Numbered from the stretch's first letter, positions 1 to 20,060 are shown. The stretch: DNA of 64,000 nucleotides from Asterias rubens (GCF_902459465.1 NC_047068.1:13043195-13107194); one strand, 5' to 3'. Notes: a model not told the origin generated them from the letters alone. Translations and numbers: made by a program.

Positions 1-654
1 GAGAGAGAGAGTTTCCGTAATGTGGCTCGTGTCCTTGAACGGGCCGGCATGTCACAGCATACCCTGAGCCCAAGAATAGAATAATCACTGATGTCCATTA
101 ATTGTCCATAAATAGAATAGGGTGACAGATTCTGAGTCATTGCTGGGCCGGTAGTGTTTGTGCATTTTGTTCTTGAACTGTGGGTGAATAATAAAGGTAC
201 AGATGATGTTTATACCGTACATTGCTCATGGTATTCATGCATATTATTAATACCAGTAGGTGCTGGCCCCTTTAGTCTCGGTACGTTACTTTCACCTTTT
301 CAAAACAATAAAGTGGGGGAGTTGTTAAAATTTTACTCATTGTCTCCAAACACTTGTCAGACTTAAAGTACTTGTCATGGTCGGACGCAGTCATGGAGGA
401 AAGGGGGTGTTATTGTTATATTGATAGTACATGTACTTTGAATTTGATCATCAATGAGACTTCGATGGTTATATGACACCTACCTAATACGGTCCCCTGA
501 AATGATGACGTGTACAATGCTAGCTAGTTCACAAACGGATACAAAACTACAACTCGACAAAACTAATTTGGGGAAAAATTGATAAAATGGATAGTAAATT
601 TTCTGAAGAAAATAACCACAACATCGAGTTATAAACCACACAAATTGTCTCTGA

Positions 655-700
655 TTGTTTGTTTGTTTGTTTGTTTGTTTGTTTGTTTGTTTGTTTGTTT
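655..700. repeat. (TTTG)n microsatellite
   Basis: About eleven copies of TTTG in a row. On the plus strand this reads as a Leu-Phe-Val-Cys run, which has no coding meaning. Confidence 0.95.
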
Positions 701-721
701 ACATGACATGTTATTTACCCG

Positions 722-912
722 CGGGCCCCTGGGCCCGTTTCTTAAAGCTTGTAAGCTGAAAAAAAACCTGCTAAGCTGCTTAGAAAAGTATTAACATAAA
801 CAGGTCAAACAGGTAACCAGCCAAAAGTGTTGTGACTCTGGTGCCACACTCAATTTTTGCTAAGCAAAGAGTTTGTCAAGCAGTCTATTTTCTGCTTAGC
901 AACTTTATGACA
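722..912. repeat. Remnant of the GGGCCC-ended MITE family
   Basis: It begins GGGCCCGTTTCTTAAAGCTT and contains several GCTAAGC / GCTTAGC blocks. These match the better-preserved element at 59871-60066. It is a diverged, probably truncated copy. Confidence 0.5.
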
Positions 913-929
913 TGGTAACGTGTACGAGC

Positions 930-1607
930 CGCGCGCATGCAACTCTCGGCCAATGATAGGTTTCCATAGGACGTCATTGGGGGAAGCCCATTTTCCCGCC
1001 CCACCCCCATGATTAATATTTTAGGAAATGAAAATTACACTGGTCTCCTGGTACGTAGTCAAATTATTTTCTTCCCGGCCCTGACCTCATCTACAACTTG
1101 GAAGTAAGAATTTGCTTTTCTTCAACGTGGCTGTCAGTCGGACATGAAGCAAGGAAGGGTAAGGACAGGGCGTCCAAAAAGGGGTTGTCGAGATAAACGG
1201 GCTTGACTGCCAGTGAACTATGAACTCTCATCCAGTTACTCCCCTCGCGCACTCATTCCCGATCCCTATCCAATTATATGGAGAACGTATCGGCAACTGG
1301 GGTGGTTCATAATTCCATGTACAGTCGTTATAGGGTTGATTTTTATCATGATGAAGCAGCCCCTTTAATGTGTTTTGTAGGTCGGCACCTACTGCCCATT
1401 CTCGAATGGGCCCATAAACAGGAAATGACTTTTAGCGCATGGTCTTGCATCCAGACTGTAAGTTATTCTTACACTCGTTTTGAAACTGACGCACAGCGTC
1501 TTCACTTGCGAAATGAGCAGTGCCAGACTGTCAATTTTTTCTAATGCACATGACGTAAATAGACTCCATTTACGTCTCGGAAACCCTGAACTTACGCGAC
1601 TTCTGCG
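930..1607 (+). promoter_or_regulatory. Possible promoter and non-coding first exon of the adaptor gene
   Basis: This is the only CpG-richer stretch upstream of the adaptor gene. It has a CCAAT-type motif (GGCCAATGAT near 949-958) and a CRE-like TGACGTAA near 1551. A strong splice donor, CTGCG|GTAAGTAAC, follows at 1607/1608, and a weaker one lies near 1105. The coding exon at 5090 seems to have an acceptor just before it (pyrimidine tract then AG at about 5050), so a 5' UTR exon upstream is expected. The assignment is an inference; no TATA box or transcript evidence is visible. Confidence 0.25.
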
Positions 1608-1923
1608 GTAAGTAACTGTTTTCTTATACTTATTGATAGAAAACCCAAATATTGTGTAATTGTTTACATTCACAACTTGATACTTGTTCATATTTTAGCG
1701 TTTACAATGAGTACTGCTTTCGTTCTTCTGTGATTTTCAAAGTCAAATGACGAACAAATTTAATTGAATGAGTCAAAACAATTTAATGTGGCGGTCCACT
1801 GCATACAGCATAGAGATAGAGTGATATCAAAAACAGTGTTTTGCTTCCTCCATAGTCGTACCGTCGTAGGGGGCTGGGTAATGTCCTCGTTTTTGAAATG
1901 GCTTTTCCAATTTGTTTTTCTCT

Positions 1924-2319
1924 TTTAAAGGAACATTACAGAATGGGTTTTGCTAGCAAAACAGTTGCTGGCAGTGTAAGCACTTTATGTAATCCACCAG
2001 ATATAAACTGACAAACCTGTAGAAGTTTGAGATCGATCGGCCATCTGAGAGTCACGAGAAAATAGCGACAAACAGATTACAAATTTTGCATTTCATCGAT
2101 ACCAAAACAAAAATGAATTAAACGCTCACTGAGCGATAAACTCAAAACGCAAAATTATATTATTTATTTCTCATCAATTATGAAATTTCAGACAGAAATA
2201 TTTCAAGGGATTACAGTTTTCTACTATCAGTATCATCATCATTAGACCGTGCAAGTTCTATGTAAATCTGTGATCTTCAAGATTTTTGTTTCTTACCAAT
2301 TCTGTAATGTTCCTTTAAA
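1924..2319. repeat. MITE with AAAGGAACATTACAGAAT ends
   Basis: The left end TTTAAAGGAACATTACAGAA and the right end TTCTGTAATGTTCCTTTAAA are inverted copies, about 395 bp apart. The interior is AT-rich with no coding potential. It looks like a non-autonomous DNA transposon with TTAA-like ends. Confidence 0.8.
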
Positions 2320-2531
2320 TGGCATACTCAAGTCAAAGGTGATCTTTCAAGTTGCACTCTTTCTTTACAGTCGGTGTTTTGAGTTTGACTAAACTAATTA
2401 TTATAATAATAATAATAATATTAAATTGTTTGTAGATTTGCATCATGGATAAACAACATTAATCCTTTTTTTTTTTTACCATTGCTCAATGGTTTTACCC
2501 TTTAATAGATGTGTATACGCAGTACTTTCCA

Positions 2532-2588
2532 TAGTTGCGATAACGTAACCCTCCTCCCGTCGAGAGGATGGTTACGTTATCGCAACTA
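2532..2588. repeat. Perfect foldback mini-element, GTTACGTTATCGCAACTA family
   Basis: TAGTTGCGATAACGTAACC pairs with GGTTACGTTATCGCAACTA across a loop of about 20 bases. Two more members occur at 2651-2721 and 55951-56028. It is essentially all terminal inverted repeat. Confidence 0.85.
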
Positions 2589-2624
2589 TACTTTCCAGTG
2601 TTCTGTGAAAAAAACCTCACCGGC

Positions 2625-2800
2625 ACATTACTCAGGTGGGAATCGAACCCTAGTTGCGATAATGTAACCCTCCTCCTGCCGTCCTCCCGCCGTCGGGAGG
2701 AGGGTTACGTTATCTGAACTATTCGAGCCCATGACCTTTGCATGAGCAGTGCCTTACTAGACCACCTAGTTTGCCCGGTAGCTAGAGGCGGTTACGGTAA
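2625..2800 (-). repeat. tRNA-derived SINE remnant, split by a foldback element
   Basis: Read on the minus strand it has an A-box-like GGTGGTCTAGTAAGG and B-box-like GGGTTCGATTCCC segments, so it resembles a tRNA-derived SINE head. The foldback element at 2651-2721 sits inside the B-box side. The same head occurs in plus orientation at 4125-4250. Confidence 0.55.
2651..2721. repeat. Second foldback mini-element, nested in the SINE remnant
   Basis: The arms TAGTTGCGATAATGTAACCC and GGGTTACGTTATCTGAACTA flank a GC-rich centre of CCTCC/GGAGG repeats. The outer arms carry a few mismatches, so this copy is older than the one at 2532. Confidence 0.8.
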
Positions 2801-2801
2801 C

Positions 2802-4120
2802 CTATATTTTAGCAGCGGGTTGCCGCAACAATTTTTCAATGCTTTGTTTCGGCATACTTCACTTGACAATGTAACAAAATAAGGTAAGACAATTATTTAA
2901 AAGACAAAAAGCAACAGAAGGATGAAGACACAATACAGCCAGAACTGTAGCAGCACTGGCAGGAAAAGAAAAAGTTAGCATTATAAGCGACCCGAAGGGG
3001 AGGCCTTCATTTCTAATTAGTAATAATGCTACTGACTATTGGTGATACTCAACAGAATTGGAAACCAGTTATGAGACTCAAACTCAACATTTTAACATCA
3101 TTCTTTTGAGACAAGGATGTTGAATTGAACAAAAACCAAGACCACCCGGACTTGTCCTGTCTTAAGTTTACTGGCCGGACACTGAAATCACTTGGCTTGG
3201 GCAGGTGTTTAAGTGTAAACTTCAAGCTTTGACAACACAGTATTCACAGACTATCCTACATTACATTGAATAAGCCATTGCATGTAAGATTTGATTATTG
3301 TCTGGTGTAATGGCATGCTTGATCACAAGTTGCCGCTTATATTACAGTTGCTATGGCCTATGATTCGGGGCAAGCTTTTGCGTATACGTAAGACCAAGAG
3401 ACAGTGAACACCGGCACACAATTCTGAATGAATGTGCATGGCACAATGGTACTAGGGTTTGCTCATCTGGAGGTTGCTATACAAAAGCTTGCCTGAACCA
3501 TTTGACATATCAACTGTCTCTATAGTCTGAGGAATTCAAATGTAAGCGATAACTTGCGACTAAACAAGACATTGTACCAGACATTATTCTAATCTAACTC
3601 ACAAGTGGCTTATTGGGCGACAGCATGAATAAAGTAAACATCTCGTTTGGCTCTGAGTCATACATTGATATGAACAATTAAAATTAGTTAAACTATATAA
3701 TCATGAACTGATTGTTCATAAAAATCACTTTACCTGTGATGTAAATTTAGATATTGCTAAGTTAATCAGCAGGAAATACCCAATTCCCTGACATTATAAA
3801 CCATTTTGGAGTGTTGATAAAGTCTCCATTGTTTACAATCCATTGTTCTGTCCAGTATAGTGTACTACTTCAGGAGTGCCAGACGTTTATAATACTTGGT
3901 AAAGGATGCTGAATCTGACAGTCAATTTTTTGCTCATTGTGACCAATGTGATGTTTGTTTTTACCCTAACTTACAATGTACATCGATAAGCACTGCATAC
4001 TCTGTACTTTCCTGAGTGAAAGTCCACAGGCAAATCATATGGATTGGATTCAAACTCTCAACCTAACAGTCATCTGTTATCGTTGCGATACTCACTGCTA
4101 ACACATACTTAGGATTCGAA
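2802..4120. other. Gene-free stretch
   Basis: AT-rich sequence with no open frame of note, no splice-flanked coding segment and no clear repeat. It is presumably first-intron or upstream sequence of the adaptor gene. Confidence 0.5.
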
Positions 4121-4124
4121 CTGC

Positions 4125-4250
4125 CTCTAGCCACCGGGCAGCTCGGTGGTCTAATGGTGAGACATCTGCTCAAAAGCAATGCAAAGGACTAGGGTTCGAA
4201 TCACATCATTGTATTAGGGTAAAAACAAACTACATTGTATATTTGTCCCT
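4125..4250 (+). repeat. tRNA-derived SINE head
   Basis: GGTGGTCTAATGGTGAGAC resembles a Pol III A box, and GGGTTCGAATC about 45 bases later is a close match to a B box. There is no cloverleaf good enough for a functional tRNA, and the tail drifts into unrelated sequence. Confidence 0.55.
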
Positions 4251-4270
4251 GATGCAAAACTAACATCTTT

Positions 4271-4656
4271 TAAAGGCAGTGGACGCTATTGGTAGTTGTC
4301 AAAGTCCAGCCTTCACAGTTGGTGTATCTGAACATTATGCATAAAATAACTGACCTTTGAAAATTTGAGCTCAATCGGTCATCGAAGTTGTGAGATAATA
4401 ATGAAAGAAAAAAAACACCCTTGTCACACGAAGTTGTGTGCGTTTAGATGGTTGATTTTGAGACCTCAAATTCTGAATCTGAGGTTTCGAAATCAAATTC
4501 GTGGAAATTACTTCTTTCTCGAAAACTATGGCACTTGAGAGGGAGCTGTTTCTCACAATGTTTTATACCATGCCCTCTCCCCATTACTCATCAACAAGAA
4601 AAGTTTTATGCCAATAATTATTTTGACAAATTACCAATAGTGTCCACTACCTTTAA
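4271..4656. repeat. MITE family A, copy 1
   Basis: Family A is the commonest repeat in the window. It is about 330-390 bp, begins TTTAAAGGCACTGGACACTA and ends with the inverse. Inside are fixed blocks such as CACACAACTTCGTGTGACAA and GAGACCTCA..TGAGGTC, which themselves fold. This copy runs from TAAAGGCAGTGGACGCTATT to CCACTACCTTTAA. Confidence 0.85.
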
Positions 4657-5089
4657 TGCTATTTAGTCATAAAATGCAGTGTGATACTGCATATTTTCTG
4701 ATCTGATATGGGTAACAACTTAGGGCCTGTATGTTAAGATCCTGAATCATTATGACTCGACTGCAATACTTGTTTATGTGGGTTTTTTTTTCATATAGCC
4801 TATGATAAAGACTCTGCTAGGGTCAAAACTTCAGGCCATTCACTATTTTTCATTTATAAACATTGGTTGGTCAGAGGCTCATCACAATGAGACATTGAAA
4901 TGTATCCGACACTGGAGAAGTTGTCGTTCATTGCCAACAAAGCTATTTTTTGTTTCTTCCTCAGATTACGCAAGTCCGACTGCCAGATTTTTGACGAAGT
5001 GGATCAACTCTGAACGTGGAATGCTGACTGTATTTCCACTCTCCTGATAGGCTGCTGACAAACAGTAACACAGAGAAAGCGAAGAACAA

Positions 5090-12887
<7,798 letters not shown>

Positions 12888-13179
12888 AAATCTAAAAGGA
12901 AACCTTTACCTGAGAGGATCAAGGGTTGAGGATTTTTTTTATTCTTCTGTTTATTCTAAGCTGGGATTAGTGTATAAATGGACCTTTAACAATAACAAAG
13001 ATTGTTTCAATATGCGGCATGTACTTATTACGTTGTTTCCTTGCCATTGTTCGAGCATGGTCATTTAAAATTAGAAGAAATCATGAAACCAATTTGAGAT
13101 ATTTTTTGTTTTACCGCATCAACCATGCTATACTAAAATAAGTTTATTAAACAATGGAAATAAGAGGAACATTAGCTGC

Positions 13180-14042
13180 ACAGATCCATGGTATAGACCT
13201 TTGGTATATGAACAGACTTATGGTGCAGAATAGGTGCACATTACGTGGGTGCAGAACCATGGTACAGACATTTTGGTACAGAACAATGCTGCAGATCAAT
13301 GGCACAGACCAATGGTGTAGAGCAGTAGCACAACCCCCTGGTGCAGACCTTTGGTACATGTACAAACCAATGGTGCAGACCCAGGGTAAAGAACAGTGGT
13401 GCAGACCCAGGTTACAGAACAGTGGTGTAGACCCAGGGTATAAAACCGTGGGGTAGACTCAGGCTACAGAACAGTGGTGCAGACCCAGGTTACAGAATAG
13501 TGGTGCAGACCCAGGGTACAGAACAGTGGTGCAGACCCAGGGTACAGAACAGTGGTGTAGACCCAGGGTACAGAACAGTGGTGTAGACCCAGGGTACAGG
13601 ACTGTGGTGCAGACCCAGGGTACAGACTATTGGTGCAGGCCCAGGCTACAGAACAGTGGTGTAGACCCAGGGTACAGAACATTGGTGCAGACCCAGGGTA
13701 CAGAACATTGGTGCAGACCAAGGGTACAGAACATTGGTGCAGACCCAGGGTACAGAACATTGGTGCAGACCCAGGGTACAGAATATTGGTGCAGACCAAG
13801 GGTACAGAACATTGGTGCAGACCCAGGGTGCAGAACAGTGGTGCAGACCCAGGGTGCAGAACAGTGGTGCAGACCAAGGGTACAGGACTGTGGTGCAGAC
13901 CCAGGGTACAGAACATTGGTGCAGACCCAGGGTGCAGAACATTGGTGCAGACCCAGGGTACAGAACATTGGTGCAGACCAAGGGTACAGAACAGTGGTGC
14001 AGACCCAGGGTACAGAACATTGGTGCAGACCCAGGGTACATA
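13180..14042. repeat. 26-bp minisatellite downstream of the adaptor stop
   Basis: About 30 tandem copies of a 26-bp unit, GGTACAGAACAKTGGTGCAG followed by ACCCAG. The first third is degenerate and the last two thirds nearly uniform. 26 is not a multiple of three and the unit has no stop, so several frames on both strands stay open for more than 130 codons. It probably lies in the adaptor 3' UTR. Confidence 0.95.
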
Positions 14043-15355
14043 ATCGAGTCACTGACCTTTTGTAAATTAACAGACCCCTACATACAGACCCCTACAATAA
14101 GGAAATCTAAATATGAAATGCCTGCTTGTCAATAATTAACATTTAAACAAAATATTTAGCAAAGTTGTTGTTTTTATCTTGTAAGTGTCATCGAGTGTAT
14201 AAAAGAATACAATGCTCACTTATAATTCCGTTTTACAAAGTGTGTTTGGATAGCAAATATGGTGATTCTTTTAGAAAGTTTTTTTTTTAATTTTTTTTAT
14301 ATATGTATATCCATAAGTCTTGTCAGCCTCATTTTGATTTTTTTAACTACGTTTTGTACATTTATATATATTTCTTAGCCATCGAATTATCTTCTTCATT
14401 TTTAAGAGAAAATGTGTATACAAAGTCTTTTGTCAAGAATAAGTATTTCTCAATTTGTGTTTCAACTCTATAAGCAATGTTGTGATAAAACAATGACCCG
14501 TTTTCAAACTTTTCTACATTTCTCTCTGCTAAGAATATCAGATAAGAACGAGCAGATGGGACCGCCTGCTATCATTAGAAAAGTCTCATATTTTATCAAT
14601 TAAAGTGGTCAACCACAGCGTTGCTAAGACAAATCCTGATCTTAAAAGAACTCGGATGCAATATAATTTTGTTCATTTAAAAAAATTGGAACCTGGTTCC
14701 AAATTAATATGCAAGCTGCAAACTGCGATGAATTACGCTTAGGAAAAATGATTTTCATATTTTTACATTTACTTATTTTTTGCTGTATTCAATAAATGTG
14801 TGGTAATTATCTTGGGCTTACATTTATGTGTTAATGTAGGCTCAAAGAATTTTTCGCAAAACCAGATTGAAAGGTGCTACACATGACATGTTTAAAAAAC
14901 AACATTATACTACAGGAGCTTTAAACAACTTGAGAACTTATGACAGCATCAGTGCATATTTCTTACTTTGAACATTTAATACTGTCCTCGTGGTGAAACT
15001 GAGGCTAGTTTTAAATGTTTCATGGAATCTTTCAGCAGTGAAAAAAAATTACTCTTCTACTTATTTGCCATCCCAGAGAGCTTAAAATAAAATCATCGCA
15101 TGTACATTGATGGAAAGTTGTTCATAAAAGGAGGTATATATTAAATTTAACCTTTATTCCCCCCTTTATGTTTTTATTCAGATTATTTAGAATATTTTAA
15201 AATACGGGGATATAATAATTGTGAAGTAATTGTGATTGTTATAACCATGAATGTAATTTATAAACAGGTGTAGGAGTTGTGAATGAAAGTAGACAGTGGT
15301 GGCATTTGTAAAAAATATCGGGAGGAAATTGTAGAAGATGTACCCCAACTTGGTC
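14043..15355. other. AT-rich probable 3' UTR or flank
   Basis: No coding segment is visible. It is T- and A-rich with a candidate AATAAA at 14791. Confidence 0.4.
14791..14796 (+). terminator. Candidate polyadenylation signal of the adaptor gene
   Basis: AATAAA followed within 30 bases by GT-rich TGTGTGGTAATT. It would give a 3' UTR of about 1.9 kb that contains the minisatellite. Another AATAAA at 16004 is also possible. Confidence 0.35.
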
Positions 15356-15358
15356 TCA

Positions 15359-15606
15359 TGGTACTCTCTAAATGTAAAAGAGTGAAAACACCACTCTGTA
15401 CATTTCGAGCTGTCCCTCATATGGCTCTTCAAAAAGAGTGGTGGTTATTTCACTCTTTTAGAGGGTTTCACTCCAGGACAGAGTGAAAAATCTCTTAAAA
15501 AGATGCAAACTTCAATCTGAAAGAGTGGAAGACCACTCTAAAAAGAGTTGTCCTTCATATGGCTCTTCAAATAGTGCTTTTTCACTCTTTTACATTAAGA
15601 GAGTAC
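15359..15606. repeat. MITE with GTACTCTCTWAATGTAAAAG ends
   Basis: The left end GTACTCTCTAAATGTAAAAG and the right end CTTTTACATTAAGAGAGTAC are inverse. CACTCTTTT / AAAAGAGTG blocks recur inside. Confidence 0.85.
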
Positions 15607-16507
15607 ATTCTGATGGAGACCAAGGACAAAACAAAAAAAGGAAAATAAAAGGACTCCACATGGAAATTCTAAAGACCGTGGGTGCTCCACAAGAATTTTT
15701 TTGTACAAAGTACAAAGTTTGTGTACAAAGCTGGTATGTTTTTTCATAACCGCAGTGCTTTGAAGTGAAAAGCTCCAAAGCTGCTGTATTTCTTATCAAG
15801 TTAGTTTTATTGCCATACCTTTTTAAAGTCATTACCAAACGAATGCAGACCTTTAAGCCCAACCCCAACTAACCTGTAAAGATGACTTTTATTGAAACTA
15901 AACGTGGGCCATAGAAAGTTTTCCATTAAGGTTTATGTTTAAGATTTGGATTTGTTGCTTAACTGGTTGAACCAGCTGTTGTTCATGAGATATTATTGCT
16001 GCAAATAAACTATTGTTTAAAGAAAAAGGAATAACTCAGTGTAAATGAAAAAATCACTGTTTGAGACAAGAGGACATTTTCCAGCTTTTTGTTGGTTAGG
16101 AGTTGTAAAGGGTTCGATAGAGGAAGAAGGAGAGTGCATTTTTATACCTTCCCTTTTAAGTTTATAATAAAGTAAATTGCTCAATTGTATATAGTTTCCA
16201 GCAAACAAAGTTATTAAAAAAGACTGCATTCTTTTTCATTAGATTTTAACTAAAAGCGAGAACTGTTTTAAGACAAAATTATTGTAAATAGCTTATAATC
16301 ATGACTTATAGGTATGCATGTTCATAGACACAAAGTATTAAGGTTTACAATTTATATTTTGGATGATGACGCTTATTAAGTTCGGTTGATCATTGAGTTT
16401 TGATTTTAACTTTTGCCAACACGGCAAGTTAGTGTTTAACACTGTGAGATGCATTATAGCATCGGTAACTAAAACTGTTTAAGGTTAGGGGGAAAACAAA
16501 TACACTA

Positions 16508-17031
16508 CAGTGCGAGTCAAAAATCAGTTGACCGAAATTTATGATTGAAAAACAACACAATTGACAATCAAAACCCCAGTGATGAAGCGTATATTAAAGT
16601 TTAGCTTTCTTTCCTGCTTATCTGAAAAAGAAAAAAAGAGAAGTCATGCCTATTTTACTGAAAGCACTCATGTTTGGAGCTGTCAATGGAATGCTATTGC
16701 CTGACTGAATCTAGACAGCTAAAATGCTTATCTTTACATACTTTTTTTGTTTTGTAAGTATTCTGACAGCTAAAATGCTTATCTTTACATACTTTTTTGT
16801 TTTGTAAGTATTCTGTGGAAAGCTTGCAAAATTGTTAGGGGTCTACCTTTGTTAAAATAGACATAATTATTATTATCTCCTCTTAGGTATGATCAATTTC
16901 TTTTATTCTTTTTTCCTCATAAGCAGGAGAGAGTGCTGGTTAAATCTAGTTTTACAGAATTTTGGAATGTCTTCTGTTTGTTTTGGAAACAAAAATCACC
17001 AATCCCGGTCAACTTCTTTTTGACCCACCTG
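16508..17031. repeat. Tc1/mariner-like MITE flanked by TA
   Basis: The left end CAGTGCGAGTCAAAAATCAG..TTGACCG and the right end CGGTCAA..TTTTTGACCCACCTG are imperfect inverse copies, and both are flanked by TA, the target site of Tc1/mariner elements. No transposase frame remains in the 524 bp. Confidence 0.7.
16712..16816 (+). repeat. 53-bp tandem duplication
   Basis: GACAGCTAAAATGCTTATCT plus TTTACATAC..TTTGTAAGTATTCT occurs twice head to tail inside the mariner-like MITE. Confidence 0.85.
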
Positions 17032-17326
17032 TAGTTATAGTATAACTCTAGGGGTCTTGTTCAAAAAACACATTGTCAGGTCAAAACACTTTGTACTATT
17101 GTCTCACATTTTTGCTGCAGGTTCGCTTTGCATTTTTCATACATCATGTTGTAGATAATGTAGGTACATCTTGCATAAAGTAAAACAAACGAAAAGTGAA
17201 TTTATTGAAATGCATGACAGAGAAATATATTTATAGTATGACCAAAATGTGTATAAAATCAAGGCAAAAGCTGTCATATTTATTTTTGTATTGCTATGCA
17301 TTTTTTTTCTTTAACTGTCGCTTGAA

Positions 17327-18153
17327 CAGGGCCCAGTTTCATAGAGCTGCTGAAACGCAAATGAAGCAGAGCTCACTCGGGTGAGCCCCGAGATCGCTCA
17401 CCCTCTAGTGTGGTGACGGCATGCACATCGGGCCAGCCCCAAGTGATCCGTTCCACAAGCAGGGCACTTGGGGCTGACCGGGGTGAGTCCCTGGAATAAC
17501 GTCAAAGCTATTCGAATGTACCGGGCAGATCGGGGTCGATCCGGAGAAGCTAATCGAACGCACCCAATAATTCAAAACCATCTTTGGTACAATATTTAAT
17601 GAGTTAACATTGTAGCAAGAAACAAATTTCGTGTAACTTGTGGATGCAAGATACCCGAGTGCCAAAAAGCCACTAGTTAGAATGCAGCGTTTATAAAACA
17701 ATACTTGTTTGCATTTGACATTTTATTTTATTTCCTCTGAAGTCAATGACAGCTGTCGAAATAATGTCTTGTTTTTAGCCCAAGTTCAAGAAGTGTGCCA
17801 TTGCGTTCGCCTTGGTCCACACAGGGACTAATTTGATTGGCCCTTTCGGCTTTGGATTAGGCTTGAGGCTCCGGCCGTTCGCTCGTCTGAAGCCTTGCGC
17901 AAAGCACGCGCAATTGTAAAAAACAACCGGCGGGGCCAAGCTAGCCTGAGCTGAATCCAAAGCCGAAGCCATCGTTTCGAAAAGGGCCCATAGAGCTGCT
18001 TTAAGCAGATACCCACAACAAAACCAGAATATGGTTACCAACCAAACTACCATGATGTTACTTGTACAATTTGTGACTCGTATCCTGGTCATTTCTGCTT
18101 AATAGCAGACTATAGTTAAGCAATATTTTCTGCCTAAGCAGCTCTATGAATTT
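17327..18153. repeat. Composite nest of GGGCCC-type MITE with two insertions
   Basis: GGGCCCAGTTTCATAGAGCT at the left and AAGCAGCTCTATGAATTTGG at the right look like the two ends of one GGGCCC-type MITE. Between them lie a GC-rich block at about 17360-17570 (AGCTCACTCGGGTGAGC, GGGGCTGACCGGGGTGAG), AT-rich sequence and the element at 17839-17989. Confidence 0.5.
17839..17989. repeat. Second copy of the GGCTTTGGATT MITE
   Basis: GGCCCTTTCGGCTTTGGATT pairs with AATCCAAAGCCGAAGCC..GGGCCC. The interior GAAGCCTTGCGCAAAGCACG matches the copy at 5565-5735 in reverse orientation. Confidence 0.8.
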
Positions 18154-18382
18154 GGACGGCAGTAACGATGGGTTTAGTTTATGCATAATCAAGTAACTAT
18201 TAAGCAGGGGTTTTCATTGTTCGTATTAAATTAATTGTGAACTTTGGCAGAAAAAGCAATCTTGAGAATAAAGTGAACTTACACAGAAATGGACTAAAAA
18301 CGAGGTTTATGAAGGATTTGTTCTTTAAGTTGTATTTTCCCACAATAATATTATTATTATAATAATAATAGTAAATAATAAG

Positions 18383-18815
18383 AACACTTATAATGCGCCG
18401 GAATCCACCACAAGTGATGCTCATGGCGTAAGGAAGAAACAACAAAATTAATGAAAAGGGTTTTGAGGGCCTCTTTGAACTTATGAATAGAAGACATGTT
18501 ACGGATATTAAGAGGCAGATTATTCCAAAGTAAAAGACCAGCATGAGAAAAAGCCCGGTCACCCCAATTGTTGTGGGTTTGGGGAACAACCACTAACGAA
18601 GAAGTGGATGATCTAAGACATCTGGAAGGATTGTAACGGGTAATTAATTGACAATTATACTGAGGAGCAGAACCATGTAAGGAATGAAAAACAAGCAGAA
18701 GTAATTTGTATTGAATGCGATATTGAACAGGGAGCCAGTGAAGAGCATTCAAAACCAGAGTGATATGGGTTCTCCTGGAGGACAAAGTGACCAGCCGAGC
18801 TGCAGTGTTTTGCAG
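18383..18815 (-). pseudogene. LINE reverse-transcriptase C-terminal fragment
   Basis: Read on the minus strand it codes LQNTAARLVT, HITLVLNALHWLPVQYRIQY, SLHGSAPQY, NPSRCLRSSTSSLVVVPQT, WGDRAFSHAGLLLWNNLP and FKEALKTLF. This is the familiar tail that follows the RT domain in non-LTR retrotransposons of the CR1/L2/Jockey type. Only the last 140 or so residues remain, so it is a 5'-truncated dead copy. It ends next to (ATT/ATA)n at 18343-18372, as LINE 3' ends often do. Confidence 0.85.
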
Positions 18816-19439
18816 TTAATATCATTATTTCCTAAAGTTTAAGCTTCATAATCGGGAAACTTAAACATTTTATCTTAATTTGATGAAGACGCTGCACTAA
18901 CCCTAATTTCTGACCCAAATTTGATACAAAACAGAATTTTATAGAAACTCTGATTTGCCCCTTGTGGTTTTTAATAATTCACCTAAATTTGATAAAAACA
19001 CTGGGCTAAGGCTTACCGCTTGTGATTTGTTCAACATTTGACCTAAACAATAATATTAATATTTCACAACAGTTTGATAAAAACGCTGGATTTAGCGCTA
19101 AGCCCTATACTACCCCTTGTCGGTTTTCTATTACTTTTTTTGCCTTTGAACTCTACCTATAATGTAGTTTTAAAGGGGTTTAATGGGAAGAAAACAAAAG
19201 ATGTGAAACAGCCAGGCTAATCTGAAGATATTATTTTATATTCCTCTTGCAACAGGCTAATTGTAGGGTTTGGAAGCATCCTACAATACATGTCAGGCAG
19301 GAGTTACATGAAGAGCTATACACTTTAAATAATTGGCTGCCCGGAAAAAAACTGCGTTAACAATTGTAGATAAAGTCTAATTCTGCGTTAGTTTGACCCG
19401 TTTTTGAGCAATCTTGACAGATATTCACAGGAATTGGCC
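18816..19439. other. Gene-free stretch with short degenerate repeats
   Basis: TTTGATAAAAACRCTGG and similar 15-20 base phrases recur three or four times between 18870 and 19100. Nothing else is recognisable. Confidence 0.4.
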
Positions 19440-19839
19440 AGACCCCGGGGCCTAGTATCTAGATTTATTCTGACCCGGGACTTTTCTGAGCGGATTAAGT
19501 TGGGGAAAAAGAGCTGCTGTACGAAAAGGCCTCGTTGACCTAGTTCTCGGCAGACAGAAAGCCATGGTAATAATGATTACGTAACTGTTTTCGTGCAGGA
19601 ATGCTTCACATACAAATTGAACAGTAAAACATGTAAGCACCTTATTGTGTAGACAGTGGTAACCATACGTGACTGCTGGAGGAGCAAATTGTAAAGTTGA
19701 TCATCCAAATTTCTAAAGATTCCTTTTCTATTGTGTAGATAACGAGTTTTTCCGCAATGTTTTTTATGAAGCACTAAAAAAAGCCACGTGAACATGGCCC
19801 TTTGTTGTGCCAGTGAGGAGTTTTCTGCATCGTTTCAAG

Positions 19840-20060
19840 GCACTGCAATGAGCACAGCATGGCCATTTCTACAACTGGACTGCAGGCTGGTGGTTGTGGG
19901 ATTCGGACGGCGCTTTTGTTTATGAATTTTGCAATAAATTTGCCACTTTTTTTAAAGCACTGAATGTGTGAACAAAGCATGGCCATATTAAATAATTGAC
20001 CCGTGCATATACTGGAGGCTAGGGACTGGACGTCGCTTGGTATGAACTTTGCAGGTAAAT
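19840..20060. repeat. Two diverged tandem copies of a ~115-bp unit
   Basis: GCACTG..ACARAGCATGGCCAT.., GGAC(G)GYGCTT and ATGAAYTTTGCA..AAATT recur in order at 19840-19950 and 19956-20065. The mirrored pair is present in the right arm near 46345-46600. Confidence 0.6.

Noticed and set aside
1278-1691. 88- and 100-codon frames near the putative promoter
   Set aside because: Overlapping on opposite strands, no family resemblance, no splice support. The plus-strand one has some protein-like composition but nothing to confirm it.
4125-4250. Functional tRNA gene
   Set aside because: A and B boxes are present but no acceptor stem pairs and no anticodon arm forms. It is a SINE head.
13464-14135. 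Six overlapping long open frames on both strands
   Set aside because: All come from the 26-bp minisatellite, which lacks stops in every frame. No start context or splice structure favours one.
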